From DATKXO01 sp035528995 (GTDB lineage: Bacteria > Planctomycetota > Phycisphaerae > UBA1845): a DNA stretch of 14,081 bases. This document shows positions 7,293 through 13,791 of the stretch, piece by piece (positions within the stretch are counted from its first letter, which is position 1; each line of letters opens with the position of its first letter). The position numbers were made by a program, and so were the translations under genes. Under the pieces are notes generated by a model. It was not told the DNA's origin. It worked only from the letters and a program-made list of their open reading frames with translations, and ran no database searches. Where the stretch lies: positions 1 to 14,081 of the forward strand of contig DATKXO010000297.1 of the NCBI GenBank assembly GCA_035528995.1. Direction: 5' to 3'.

Positions 7293-7351
7293 GTGGCGAA
7301 CGCGGCTCGATGGCCGCGTTCGTCGGGGATCTTTGTGCGGGAGTCAACCAG

Positions 7352-8404
7352 ATGGCACTGACGGCGAATCGAGAAGTGGATCATTACGTGGACCAGGAGC
7401 TGCGCAGTCTGCCGGTAGCCGGGTTCAGCAGGGTGTACAAGGGAGCTTTCGTCGGCGTTCAGCACGACGGCTACGTGCGCGGGCTGGTGGCCGGCGATCG
7501 CTTCTGTGGCATCGCCTACGAGGAGGGGGACAACAGCAGCGGCGGCGCGACCCAGAAGCAGGTCCGCGTCTACACCATGGGCGACTTCGCCCTGACCCTC
7601 AACGGCCTGGCGACCACCGACCGCCTCAAACCCGTGTACGCGACGGACGACGCCACGCTCAGTCTGACCGGCGGCCCCAAGGCCAGCTACGTCGGCCGGG
7701 TCGTGGACCGGCTGGGCACCAACCTGGCGCTGGTCCGACTCGGTGACCTGGGCCACCTGCCGGCCGACGATCAGGACGCCCAGTTGGACTGCTTCGAGGA
7801 CTTCATCGGAGCGGCCCTGAACACCACCGACGGGCCTTGGAAGACGGTGGACGTCGGCGACGCCACCGAGGGTGTGGTGGCCGACGCGCACGGCGGCGAG
7901 TTCGCCCTGGCTTTGGCCGCCACCGACGAAGCGGAGGACGCCGTCCTCTATCAGGGCGACGCGAAGAACTTCGACATCGACAGCAAGCTGATCGTCGAGT
8001 TCCGGGCCAAGGTCGTCTCGCCGGGGTCGGGCGTCACCGCGGTCTTCGGGCTGGCCGGCGATCACGACCTGGACAAGGACAGCATCGCCCAGAACGCCTG
8101 GTTCCGGCTCGTGGGCGGGCTGGACCTGCTGCTCGAGACCGACGACGGCACCACCGACGTCGACGACGTCGACACCACGGTCAATCTGATCAGCGGCACG
8201 TACAACACGTTCCGCATCGACCTGACCGACCCGTCCGACGTCAAGTTCTTCGTGGACAACATTCGCGTGGGCTCTTCGACCACCTTCGACATGTCCGGTT
8301 TCAGCGGCCGGCTCCAGCCCTACTTCTCGTTGGACAAGGGCAGCGGCACCGGGACGGCCGTGCTGACGCTGGACTGGGTGCGGGTCACCGCGACCAGAGC
8401 GTAG
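7352..8404 (+). CDS. Capsid cement protein (DUF2190) fused to a jelly-roll-like domain
   Basis: Residues 1-131 match the small DUF2190 capsid-cement family: start MALTANREVDHYVDQEL, then YKGAFVGV, VAGDRFCGIAYEE and VRVYTMGDF, ending in VGRVVDR...ALVRL. Such proteins decorate and stabilise the outer capsid. After a short acidic linker (132-146), residues 148-350 form a second beta-rich domain with alternating hydrophobic strands (LIVEFRAKV, FRLVGGLDLLLET, YNTFRIDL, VKFFVDNIRV, LTLDWVRV), resembling LamG/concanavalin-like sandwiches. An aspartate-rich loop at 262-275 could bind cations. DUF2190 proteins usually end near 110-130 residues, so this is a fusion. The ATG at 7352 has GGGAG eight bases upstream and fits the family start; an in-frame ATG at 7310 is less likely. 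The surface-adhesion role of the extra domain is inference. Confidence 0.8.
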   Translation: MALTANREVDHYVDQELRSLPVAGFSRVYKGAFVGVQHDGYVRGLVAGDRFCGIAYEEGDNSSGGATQKQVRVYTMGDFALTLNGLATTDRLKPVYATDDATLSLTGGPKASYVGRVVDRLGTNLALVRLGDLGHLPADDQDAQLDCFEDFIGAALNTTDGPWKTVDVGDATEGVVADAHGGEFALALAATDEAEDAVLYQGDAKNFDIDSKLIVEFRAKVVSPGSGVTAVFGLAGDHDLDKDSIAQNAWFRLVGGLDLLLETDDGTTDVDDVDTTVNLISGTYNTFRIDLTDPSDVKFFVDNIRVGSSTTFDMSGFSGRLQPYFSLDKGSGTGTAVLTLDWVRVTATRA

Positions 8405-8417
8405 GGGATGCGGAATG

Positions 8418-8520
8418 GGAATTACGGAATGCGGAATCTGAATGGCCAGGCGCCACGGCAAAACGTTCAGCGCAAAGCGGAAGTTGCCGGCGCCCCCGTT
8501 CGTTCCGCATTCCGAATTCC
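8418..8520. repeat. Long imperfect palindrome upstream of the capsid gene
   Basis: Outer arms 8418-8436 and 8503-8520 pair almost perfectly (GGAATTACGGAATGCGGAA against its complement, one base bulged). A second nested pair, GGCGCC-AC-GGCAA (8449-8461) with TTGCCGGCGCC (8484-8494), continues the stem. The whole 103 bases can fold into one extended hairpin in DNA or RNA. It fills the gap between the cement and capsid genes. The TTCCGCATTC motif also occurs at 729-738 outside the phage block, suggesting a dispersed genomic element. Confidence 0.75.
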
Positions 8521-8609
8521 ACTTTTCACGTTTCTGCGGTTTCACGACCGCCGAACAGGACAACGAGTGAAAACGACCTCTCAAAACGCTGAGGTGTAAG
8601 GACAAAATC

Positions 8610-9533
8610 ATGGCTGTGATCAATACGGGACTTCTGACCAAAGGCTTGCGCAGCGAGTTCTTCAATCGGTTCGAGGCGACGCCCAGCTATTACCGCGATC
8701 TCGCCACGCGCATCGTTTCCAACAGCGACGCCGAAACCTACCGCTGGCTCGGCACCGTGCCTAAGCTGCGCGAGTGGGGCACCGGACGCGTGGCCAAGGG
8801 CCTGCGCACCGAGAGCTACTCGGTCGAGAACCTCAAGTACGAGGCCACCATCGAGGTGGACCGCGACGAGATCTCCGACGATCAGACCGGCCAGATCCGC
8901 CTGCGGGTCGGCGAGCTGGCTCAGCGGGCGGCCACGCACAAGGACTTCCTGCTGGGCCAGTTGCTGCAGCTCGGCGGCGGGCCGACGTCCGAGGGCTACG
9001 ACGGCCAGCCGCTCTTCTCCGACAGCCACTCCTCCGGCGAGTCGGGCACCCAGAGCAACGACCTGACCGCCGCCGACGACGAGCCGACCGATCCCAGCGT
9101 GGAGAACTTCCGCGGGTCGATCAAGCAGGCCATCGCCCAACTGATGAAGTTCAAGGACGACGTCGGCGAGCCGATGGCCATCGCCGCGGCCGGGCTGGTC
9201 TGCGTCGTGCCGCCGAATCTCTACCTGACCGCGCTGGAGTCGTTGAACGCCACGCTCATCGCCAGCACGACCAACGTGCTGGAGGGCGCCGCCCGCGTGG
9301 TGGCCATGCCCTGGCTGACCAACGCCAGCACCTGGTACCTGCTCAAGACCGACGTGCCGGTTCGGGCCTTCATCTTCCAGGATCGCGAGCCCATTGAGTT
9401 CGTGGCCCTGGCCGAGAACAGCGAAGAGGCCTTCAAGCGCGAGAAGTTCCTCTACGGCGTGCGGGCCCGCTACCGCATGACCTACGGCTACTGGCAGTAC
9501 GCGCTGCGGACGCAGTTCCAGCTCGGCTCGTAA
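8610..9533 (+). CDS. Phage major capsid protein (Mu gpT family)
   Basis: The main shell subunit, expected to have the HK97 fold and form the icosahedral head. The 307-residue length is nearly identical to Mu gpT (about 305). Family features: N-terminal NTGLLTKGLRSEFFNRFE, the helix-strand block YSVENLKYEATIEVDRDEI with RVGELAQRAATHKDFLL, the loop YDGQPLFSDSH followed by a serine/asparagine-rich insert, and the C-terminal EPIEFVALAENSEEAF...YRMTYGYWQYA. No separate propeptide is obvious. An AAGGA ribosome site stands upstream of the ATG. Unlike its neighbours, the gene is isolated by about 205 bases on the left and 179 on the right, each gap filled by a long palindrome. Confident call. Confidence 0.93.
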   Translation: MAVINTGLLTKGLRSEFFNRFEATPSYYRDLATRIVSNSDAETYRWLGTVPKLREWGTGRVAKGLRTESYSVENLKYEATIEVDRDEISDDQTGQIRLRVGELAQRAATHKDFLLGQLLQLGGGPTSEGYDGQPLFSDSHSSGESGTQSNDLTAADDEPTDPSVENFRGSIKQAIAQLMKFKDDVGEPMAIAAAGLVCVVPPNLYLTALESLNATLIASTTNVLEGAARVVAMPWLTNASTWYLLKTDVPVRAFIFQDREPIEFVALAENSEEAFKREKFLYGVRARYRMTYGYWQYALRTQFQLGS

Positions 9534-9540
9534 CGGTTTC

Positions 9541-9681
9541 AGCGATTGGGGTGCGTTCGTCCGTCGTCCAATTGAGCCGCGAGCTTCAGCTCGCGCGGAC
9601 CAGCGAGCGAGAATCAGTCTCCTGACCGGTGTGAAACACCGCGCGGACTGAAGTCCGCGGCTCGCAACGGCGACAATCGCT
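9541..9681. repeat. Long compound palindrome downstream of the capsid gene
   Basis: Outer arms AGCGATTG (9541-9548) and CAATCGCT (9674-9681), then GAGCCGCG (9574-9581) with CGCGGCTC (9656-9663). Each inner arm is itself a perfect hairpin: GCGAGCT-TC-AGCTCGC (9579-9594) and GCGGACT-GA-AGTCCGC (9643-9658). The centre holds a further small stem, CGGTGT/ACACCG (9628-9639). It can fold as one long hairpin or as two or three local ones. Its sequence differs from the upstream palindrome. Confidence 0.75.
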
Positions 9682-9712
9682 CAGTTTGAGGAACAGGTAA
9701 CGGCGACGCGAT

Positions 9713-10156
9713 ATGGGTTACATCAGCAACAGCGACATCGAGACGCGCCTGGGCAGTGCGGTTTACGTCCAACTGACCGACGACCAGGGCACCGGGTCGG
9801 CCAACACGGCCGTGGTGGACGAGGCCCGGGCCGGGGCCGAGGGCGAGGTCGACGCCTACCTGGCCCGGCGCTATGCCGTGCCCATCGACCTGACCCGGCA
9901 TCCCGAGCTGGCCGGGGTGCTGGCGAGCATCACGCTGGATCTGGTGGAGTACCGGCTGAGGCTGCGCCGCCCGCCGGTGTCGGACGAGGCGGCGTCGCGG
10001 CGCAGCCAGGCCGTCGCCTGGCTCGACAAGGTGGCGTCGGCCCGGATCGATCTGCCGGCCGCCTCGGACCCGGCGCCGAGCGCCACCGGCGGATTCAAAG
10101 GTCAGGCCACGGGCAGCGAACGAGTGTTAAACCGCGAGGAACTGGCCGACTTCTAA
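9713..10156 (+). CDS. Head-tail connector, DUF1320 family (Mu gp36-like)
   Basis: A 147-residue neck/connector protein. DUF1320 members stack under the portal and join head to tail. The hallmark N-terminus is present: YISNSDIETRLG, then the helix AVVDEARAGAEGEVDAYLARRYAVP and a second helix VLASITLDLVEYRLRLRR, with a flexible Gly/Ser/Ala-rich end after residue 115. Length is typical. The ATG at 9713 has no strong ribosome site close by; an AGGAAC lies too far upstream, so translation may be weak or depend on structure from the adjoining palindrome. The next gene follows after 38 bases. Confidence 0.87.
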   Translation: MGYISNSDIETRLGSAVYVQLTDDQGTGSANTAVVDEARAGAEGEVDAYLARRYAVPIDLTRHPELAGVLASITLDLVEYRLRLRRPPVSDEAASRRSQAVAWLDKVASARIDLPAASDPAPSATGGFKGQATGSERVLNREELADF

Positions 10157-10194
10157 TAGTCGGTCGGTCGGATGTCTGGTGACGGGAGTGTGTC

Positions 10195-10680
10195 ATGGCT
10201 ACGCCCGATCGAACGACGGTCAAGGCCGCGATTCAGGCGCTGATGGCCGAGCTGCGGGCCAACCTGCGGTCCGACCCGCCCACGGCGACGAAGCCCTTTC
10301 GGCGGATCGAGGAGGGGCAGGCGGCCTTTGGCGAGTACCCCCGACCGTTCATGACCGTGCGGATCGTCGAGATCAAGCCCGTCGGCACGACCGAGGGCGA
10401 CAAGCTCCTGCGCGTGACCATCGAGATGCGCCTGGTGACGGACGTGATCTTTGACGATCCGCACGACGCGGTGCTCGACGCGGTCGGCGCGGTCGAGGAC
10501 TACTTCGACGAGCTGGCCGCCGACGAGCAGACGATCGTGGAAGGGGCCGACGGGTTCGAGGAGCGGACCTGGAAGCTGGGCTATCCGACCGGGGCGGCCG
10601 GCTCGCAGGCGGCCGAGGCCACCTGCCGGCAGAGCTGTATCGTCAAGGTGGAGCGCGAGTACAACCGCGTCCCGAACTAG
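10195..10680 (+). CDS. Putative neck / tail-terminator-like protein
   Basis: A 161-residue product in the position of Mu gp37. The layout, an N-terminal helix (TTVKAAIQALMAELRANL), then strands (FMTVRIVEIKPV, LLRVTIEMRLVTDV), a central helix (AVLDAVGAVEDYFDEL) and a final strand (CRQSCIVKVEREYNR), is the alpha/beta arrangement of phage tail-terminator proteins, which cap the tail and bind the neck. I see no family-defining motif, so the assignment rests on layout and gene order. GGGAG lies seven bases before the ATG. It is the only tail-side candidate in the window; without sheath or tube genes its partner tail would have to come from elsewhere. Confidence 0.55.
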   Translation: MATPDRTTVKAAIQALMAELRANLRSDPPTATKPFRRIEEGQAAFGEYPRPFMTVRIVEIKPVGTTEGDKLLRVTIEMRLVTDVIFDDPHDAVLDAVGAVEDYFDELAADEQTIVEGADGFEERTWKLGYPTGAAGSQAAEATCRQSCIVKVEREYNRVPN

Positions 10681-10729
10681 GTATAGGTGCCAACACGATG
10701 TCACTCGGCAGACGAACGGGATCAGTACG

Positions 10730-11176
10730 ATGATCTGGCTTCTGGCCCATCGGCGAATGTCAACCCGACTGATCAACTCACCCCACACGGAAACGTCGAT
10801 CGACGGGGCCCACTCGCTGGTCTACACGCCCGGCGTCGAGCCGGTCCGGTACGCCGGTCAGGAGGAGCCCGAGGGGCCGCTGGGGACGTACGGCCGCGGC
10901 CTGCACCGGGCGTCGGGTTTCGTGTTCGGCTATGACGGTGACGCGGCCGAGAAGCTGCTGGGTATTACCGCTGACATCGAGCTGATCGTCTATTACCTGT
11001 CGGCCCGAAACGAGCATCGCAAACGGCGGCTGGTGGACGTGGTCTTCGTGGGTGATGCGACCGTGCGCGTGCCGCCGTCCAACACCGGGCTGAGTGACCT
11101 GATCGGCGTGCCCTTCAAGGTCAACATCCCGGAAGACGAGACGCTGGCCGACCACGTTATCGACGAGGCGGAGTGA
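10730..11176 (+). CDS. Unrecognised phage-block protein
   Basis: About 148 residues from the ATG at 10730, or 139 from the in-frame ATG at 10757 (MSTRLINSPHTETSIDG); the second start gives a more natural N-terminus but neither has a clear ribosome site. The protein is mixed alpha/beta, moderately acidic, with no membrane segment or signal. Readable elements include a strand/helix block AEKLLGITADIELIVYYLS, a basic turn RNEHRKRRL followed by strand VDVVFVGDATVRV, and an acidic C-terminus ending IDEAE. I recognise no family. It lies where contractile-tail phages carry sheath genes but is far too short for a sheath. Its stop overlaps a possible GTG of the next gene, so they are probably co-translated. 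A structural role is inferred from position only. Confidence 0.65.
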   Translation: MIWLLAHRRMSTRLINSPHTETSIDGAHSLVYTPGVEPVRYAGQEEPEGPLGTYGRGLHRASGFVFGYDGDAAEKLLGITADIELIVYYLSARNEHRKRRLVDVVFVGDATVRVPPSNTGLSDLIGVPFKVNIPEDETLADHVIDEAE

Positions 11177-11181
11177 ATTCC

Positions 11182-11628
11182 ATGGCCGGATCGATTCCCG
11201 CGGCCGTTCTGGAGATCGTCGAGTCCGCCCGGCAGCGCGAGGAAACCGAGTTCGCCCGGGCCGCACAGATCGAGGCCAACCGGGTGATCGTCAAGACGGC
11301 CACCGGGACGGGCGACATCGATCACGCGTTTTCACTGCAGCGGTGTTTTCGGCTGGTGTTCGTGCGCTGTCACTTCGGCGGTGCGATGGGCACGGACACC
11401 ATGCACATCGACATTGACTCGGTGCACGGGTCGGCCTATGACACCAGGCTGACCCGCATCCTGTCGGCCGGCATGGGGACGGACGTCAACTACCGTGTGC
11501 CGAGCGAGGAGTTGCGTTTGCCGTCGCCGTGGTCGTTCCAGCCCGGCGACGCGATCCACATCCGCTGGACCAACCCGAACCCGGGCAGCATGACCTGGGG
11601 CCTGGAAGTCGGCCTGGCACCGGCGTAG
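11182..11628 (+). CDS. Unrecognised beta-rich phage-block protein
   Basis: A 148-residue product. The ATG at 11182 has GGAG eight bases upstream; a GTG at 11173 overlapping the previous stop is an alternative. Residues 1-40 are helical and charged (AVLEIVESARQREETEFARAA), and residues 45-148 are strand-rich with many aromatic and Gly residues: FRLVFVRCHFGG, DTMHIDIDSVHG, a PSPWSFQPGDAIHIRW stretch, and a final strand TWGLEVGLAP. The look is of a helix-anchored beta-sandwich such as a capsid fibre, spike or cement. No family is recognised. It is the last gene of the head block; no good terminator follows. Confidence 0.65.
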   Translation: MAGSIPAAVLEIVESARQREETEFARAAQIEANRVIVKTATGTGDIDHAFSLQRCFRLVFVRCHFGGAMGTDTMHIDIDSVHGSAYDTRLTRILSAGMGTDVNYRVPSEELRLPSPWSFQPGDAIHIRWTNPNPGSMTWGLEVGLAPA

Positions 11629-12060
11629 GGCAAACGTCAAAACGGCAACACATCGAACGTCACAACGGCGGGCCCTGGCCAGTCCGAAATCGTTCAGGTG
11701 GTTAATCATTTTCAGGCTGGCACGTCACAAGACCAGGCCGAACGCCTGCGGGCGTTGTGAGCGGGCATCGGGTGGATCTGCGAGCCGGCAGCGTGCCGTC
11801 ATGTGACACTTCACAGGGCTGTGGGTCCTCTGAGCTACGCGGGACCGATGTGCAGGCTTGACACGCCTGTGCCGCGTCGATAACCTGCCATGTAGCGTTG
11901 CTGTCTTTCGCACGTCGGGGTGAGACGGGACGCATCAGCTGAGCTTCCGGGAGGAGTATAGGGCGTCGGTGCTGTCGGTATGTCTACGCCCGGCACAGGG
12001 CAACGTGCCTGCGACGCGACGGCAGCCTCGGACGTCGCGCGGTACGCATAGCAACGGTGG
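11629..12060. other. Spacer between head module and CBASS operon
   Basis: 432 bases without a convincing gene. It contains a hairpin AACGCC-TGCG-GGCGTT at 11741-11756, a possible promoter at 11858-11886, and many small imperfect palindromes. GC content falls across it toward the CBASS genes. It is the likely junction between phage genes and the defence cargo, but no repeat marking a junction is visible. Confidence 0.5.
11858..11886 (+). promoter_or_regulatory. Possible promoter of the CBASS operon
   Basis: A perfect -35 TTGACA (11858-11863), a 17-base spacer, and a weak -10 TAACCT (11881-11886, three of six to consensus). The -35 sits in the loop of an imperfect inverted repeat (GCAGGC / GCCTGT, 11853-11869), so a regulator binding there could block it. 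It would leave a leader of about 170 bases before the CD-NTase gene. Confidence 0.25.
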
Positions 12061-12966
12061 ATGATGACCATGTCACGCGACTGGGAAGAACAATTCAGAC
12101 AGTGGGCGAAACCGCCGGGCAAAACCGAGCAAGAGCGTTGCGACAATGCTGCTTCGGCCATTCGCAATGGCATCAAGGCAAGTGACAAGCTCCGCAGCCG
12201 TGGGATTACGGTCTTTGTCCAGGGCTCGTATCGGAACAGTACGAACGTCCGGAGGGACAGCGACGTTGACGTCGGAATCCTCTGCAGGGATACGCTCATT
12301 AACGACTTTCCATCCGGCATGAACCGCGACGATTTCGACCTGACCCCCGCAACGTATCAGTATGAGCAATACAAGGAGGAAATCGAGGCAGCCCTCGTGA
12401 ACCACTTCGGGCGCTCTGCGGTCGAGCGTGGGGACAAGGCGTTCGACGTCCACGAGACGAGCTACCATGTCGAAGCCGACGTCGCCGCATTCTTTGAGCA
12501 TCGCCGGTACGCAAAGGACGGAAGATACTGGGAAGGCGTTGCGCTGCGCACAGACCGTGACAAAACACGCATCATCAACTGGCCCGAACAGCACTATCAG
12601 AACGGATGCGCGAAGAACAACTCCACGGGAACTCGGTACAAATCCATCGTGCGCGTCCTGAAGGCCCTGTCAAACGAAATGGCCGACCAACGAGTTCCTG
12701 GCGGCGAAATCCCGGGCTTCCTTGTCGAGTGCCTTGTGTGGAACGTCCCGGATGACCGCTTCCAGCACGACACCTACACTGCCGACGTGAGGTCAGTGCT
12801 CGTGTTTCTCTACGAGAATACGAAGACCGATGAGGCGTGCGGAGAGTGGGTGGAGGTCAGCGGGCTGAAGTGGCTTTTCCGTCCCACTCAGAAATGGACA
12901 CGACTGCAGGCGAACGCCTTCACCTATGCGGCCTGGAACTATGTCGGCCTTGGGGGAGAATCGTGA
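12061..12966 (+). CDS. CBASS CD-NTase (cyclic oligonucleotide synthase)
   Basis: On phage infection, CD-NTases make cyclic di- or trinucleotides that switch on a killer effector. The 301-residue product has the DNA polymerase-beta-like active site: GS at 55-56 in VFVQGSYRNSTNV, the metal-binding pair D68 and D70 in DSDVDVG, and a third acid D140 in YHVEADVAAF, so it looks catalytically intact. The C-terminal half is helical with IINWPEQHYQNGCAKN at about 183-198 and LVECLVWNVP near 230, a pattern of CBASS nucleotidyltransferases. The clade and nucleotide product cannot be settled by eye. Three in-frame ATGs (12061, 12064, 12070) open the gene; the first is used, the third is equally possible. 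It overlaps the effector gene by GTGA. GC content is near 56%, below the roughly 66% of the head genes. Confidence 0.9.
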   Translation: MMTMSRDWEEQFRQWAKPPGKTEQERCDNAASAIRNGIKASDKLRSRGITVFVQGSYRNSTNVRRDSDVDVGILCRDTLINDFPSGMNRDDFDLTPATYQYEQYKEEIEAALVNHFGRSAVERGDKAFDVHETSYHVEADVAAFFEHRRYAKDGRYWEGVALRTDRDKTRIINWPEQHYQNGCAKNNSTGTRYKSIVRVLKALSNEMADQRVPGGEIPGFLVECLVWNVPDDRFQHDTYTADVRSVLVFLYENTKTDEACGEWVEVSGLKWLFRPTQKWTRLQANAFTYAAWNYVGLGGES

Positions 12967-13658
12967 GAAACTTGAACATCAAGCCGTTCCTGTATTTTCT
13001 GGCCGGTTTCTCGGTGATTGTGCTTTTTGTCGCCGCTCTGGTTCAGGATGTCGACCTTGGGAACTTCCTCGACATGGTGCGACTGATTCCGATTGTCGCT
13101 ATGGCGGACGTTATCGCCTACTTCGTCTTCACGCGTTGGGTCTGGCGCTGGAGGCGTCTTGAGGGGTGCCTTATTCCATTCCCCAACCTGAACGGCACAT
13201 GGCAAGGGCATATCCAGACGAATTGGATAGATGCTGAAGGTGAGACTCCCGGACCAATCCCCGCAATCCTTACCATCAAGCAGTCGTTCGGGCGTATGAG
13301 TTGCGTCATGAGAACAGGGGAGACGGAAAGCCACAGCTACGTTGAAGGCTTCCGCATCGACAGCGACGCCCAGGTTCGATGCCTCTGCTGCTCGTACACA
13401 AGCAGACCGAAGGCCGCCTTGCGCGAGAGAAGCACCTCCCATGACGGGACGATACTACTCAAGATCATTGGCAAGCCCGTTTTCAAACTCGAAGGCGAAT
13501 ACTGGACGCAACGCCAGACAATGGGAACGGTGACGCTGGCTTTCCGGACGAGAGAACTGCTGGACGATCTGCCGGCTGACCTCCCACCCCATCCGATGAC
13601 CGTTAAAAGCGAGAGTGGTCGAGCGCCACAGGAAAAGCGATCGAGCCAAGAGGACTGA
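12963..13658 (+). CDS. cap15: CBASS effector, Cap15-type (two TM helices plus beta-barrel)
   Basis: Cap15 sits in the inner membrane; its beta-barrel binds the cyclic nucleotide from the partner enzyme, after which the protein assembles and breaks the membrane, killing the infected cell before phage release. The 231-residue product has TM1 at about 9-27 and TM2 at about 41-58, a basic-aromatic turn (WVWRWRRLEG), then a beta-rich domain from about 75. The barrel opens with PNLNGTWQGHI at 74-84, a hallmark of this family, and includes EGEYWTQRQTMGTVTLAF at 177-194. The last 30 residues are polar and disordered. The GTG at 12963 overlaps the CD-NTase stop in GTGA, implying coupled translation; a longer upstream frame is only the overlap. 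Assignment rests on topology, motif and partner. Confidence 0.85.
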   Translation: MRNLNIKPFLYFLAGFSVIVLFVAALVQDVDLGNFLDMVRLIPIVAMADVIAYFVFTRWVWRWRRLEGCLIPFPNLNGTWQGHIQTNWIDAEGETPGPIPAILTIKQSFGRMSCVMRTGETESHSYVEGFRIDSDAQVRCLCCSYTSRPKAALRERSTSHDGTILLKIIGKPVFKLEGEYWTQRQTMGTVTLAFRTRELLDDLPADLPPHPMTVKSESGRAPQEKRSSQED

Positions 13659-13704
13659 CTCGCGCGCGTACCGCGCGACGCGTTACGCTAAGGGCGAATG
13701 TGGC

Positions 13705-13728
13705 GCGCGGGCGCTCACGTGCCCGCGC
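13705..13728. repeat. Hairpin between effector and zinc-ribbon genes
   Basis: Perfect 8-bp GC-only arms, GCGCGGGC (13705-13712) and GCCCGCGC (13721-13728), around an 8-base loop. No T-run follows. It may weaken read-through from the CBASS pair into the zinc-ribbon gene or protect the upstream mRNA end. Confidence 0.5.
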
Positions 13729-13791
13729 AGCTCGGACCTTACGGCGAGGTTGGGCCTGTGGACGCGACTATCACGGAATCGGAGATCGATG

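Larger units (their letters stand above)
3480..11628 (+). mobile_element. Mu-like phage head/packaging module without visible tail genes
   Basis: Nine same-strand genes: terminase, portal, protease, cement fusion, capsid, gp36-like, terminator-like and two orphans. The order follows Mu (gp28, gp29, I, T, gp36) but gp30/F and gp31/G are missing, and no tail, lysis, integrase or transposition gene is seen. All frames are intact. It may be a remnant prophage, a phage satellite or a domesticated head-forming element; ends are not identified, so the coordinates mark only the gene block. Confidence 0.7.

Noticed and set aside
7250..8665. 471-residue minus-strand frame opposite the cement gene
   Set aside because: Antisense shadow; it even reads through the palindrome at 8418-8520, and the plus-strand DUF2190 frame is clearly real.
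9541..9681. CRISPR array or integron attachment site
   Set aside because: Only two unlike palindromic units, no regular spacers, no cas or integrase gene; the arms differ in sequence rather than repeat.
11821..11850. tRNA-like string GTAGCTCAGAGG on the minus strand
   Set aside because: No matching D-stem closure, anticodon arm, T-loop GTTCGA or CCA end could be found around it.
12837..12962. Longer N-terminus for the Cap15 frame beginning at 12837
   Set aside because: This part lies wholly inside the CD-NTase gene; the GTG at 12963 gives the family-typical start just before TM1.
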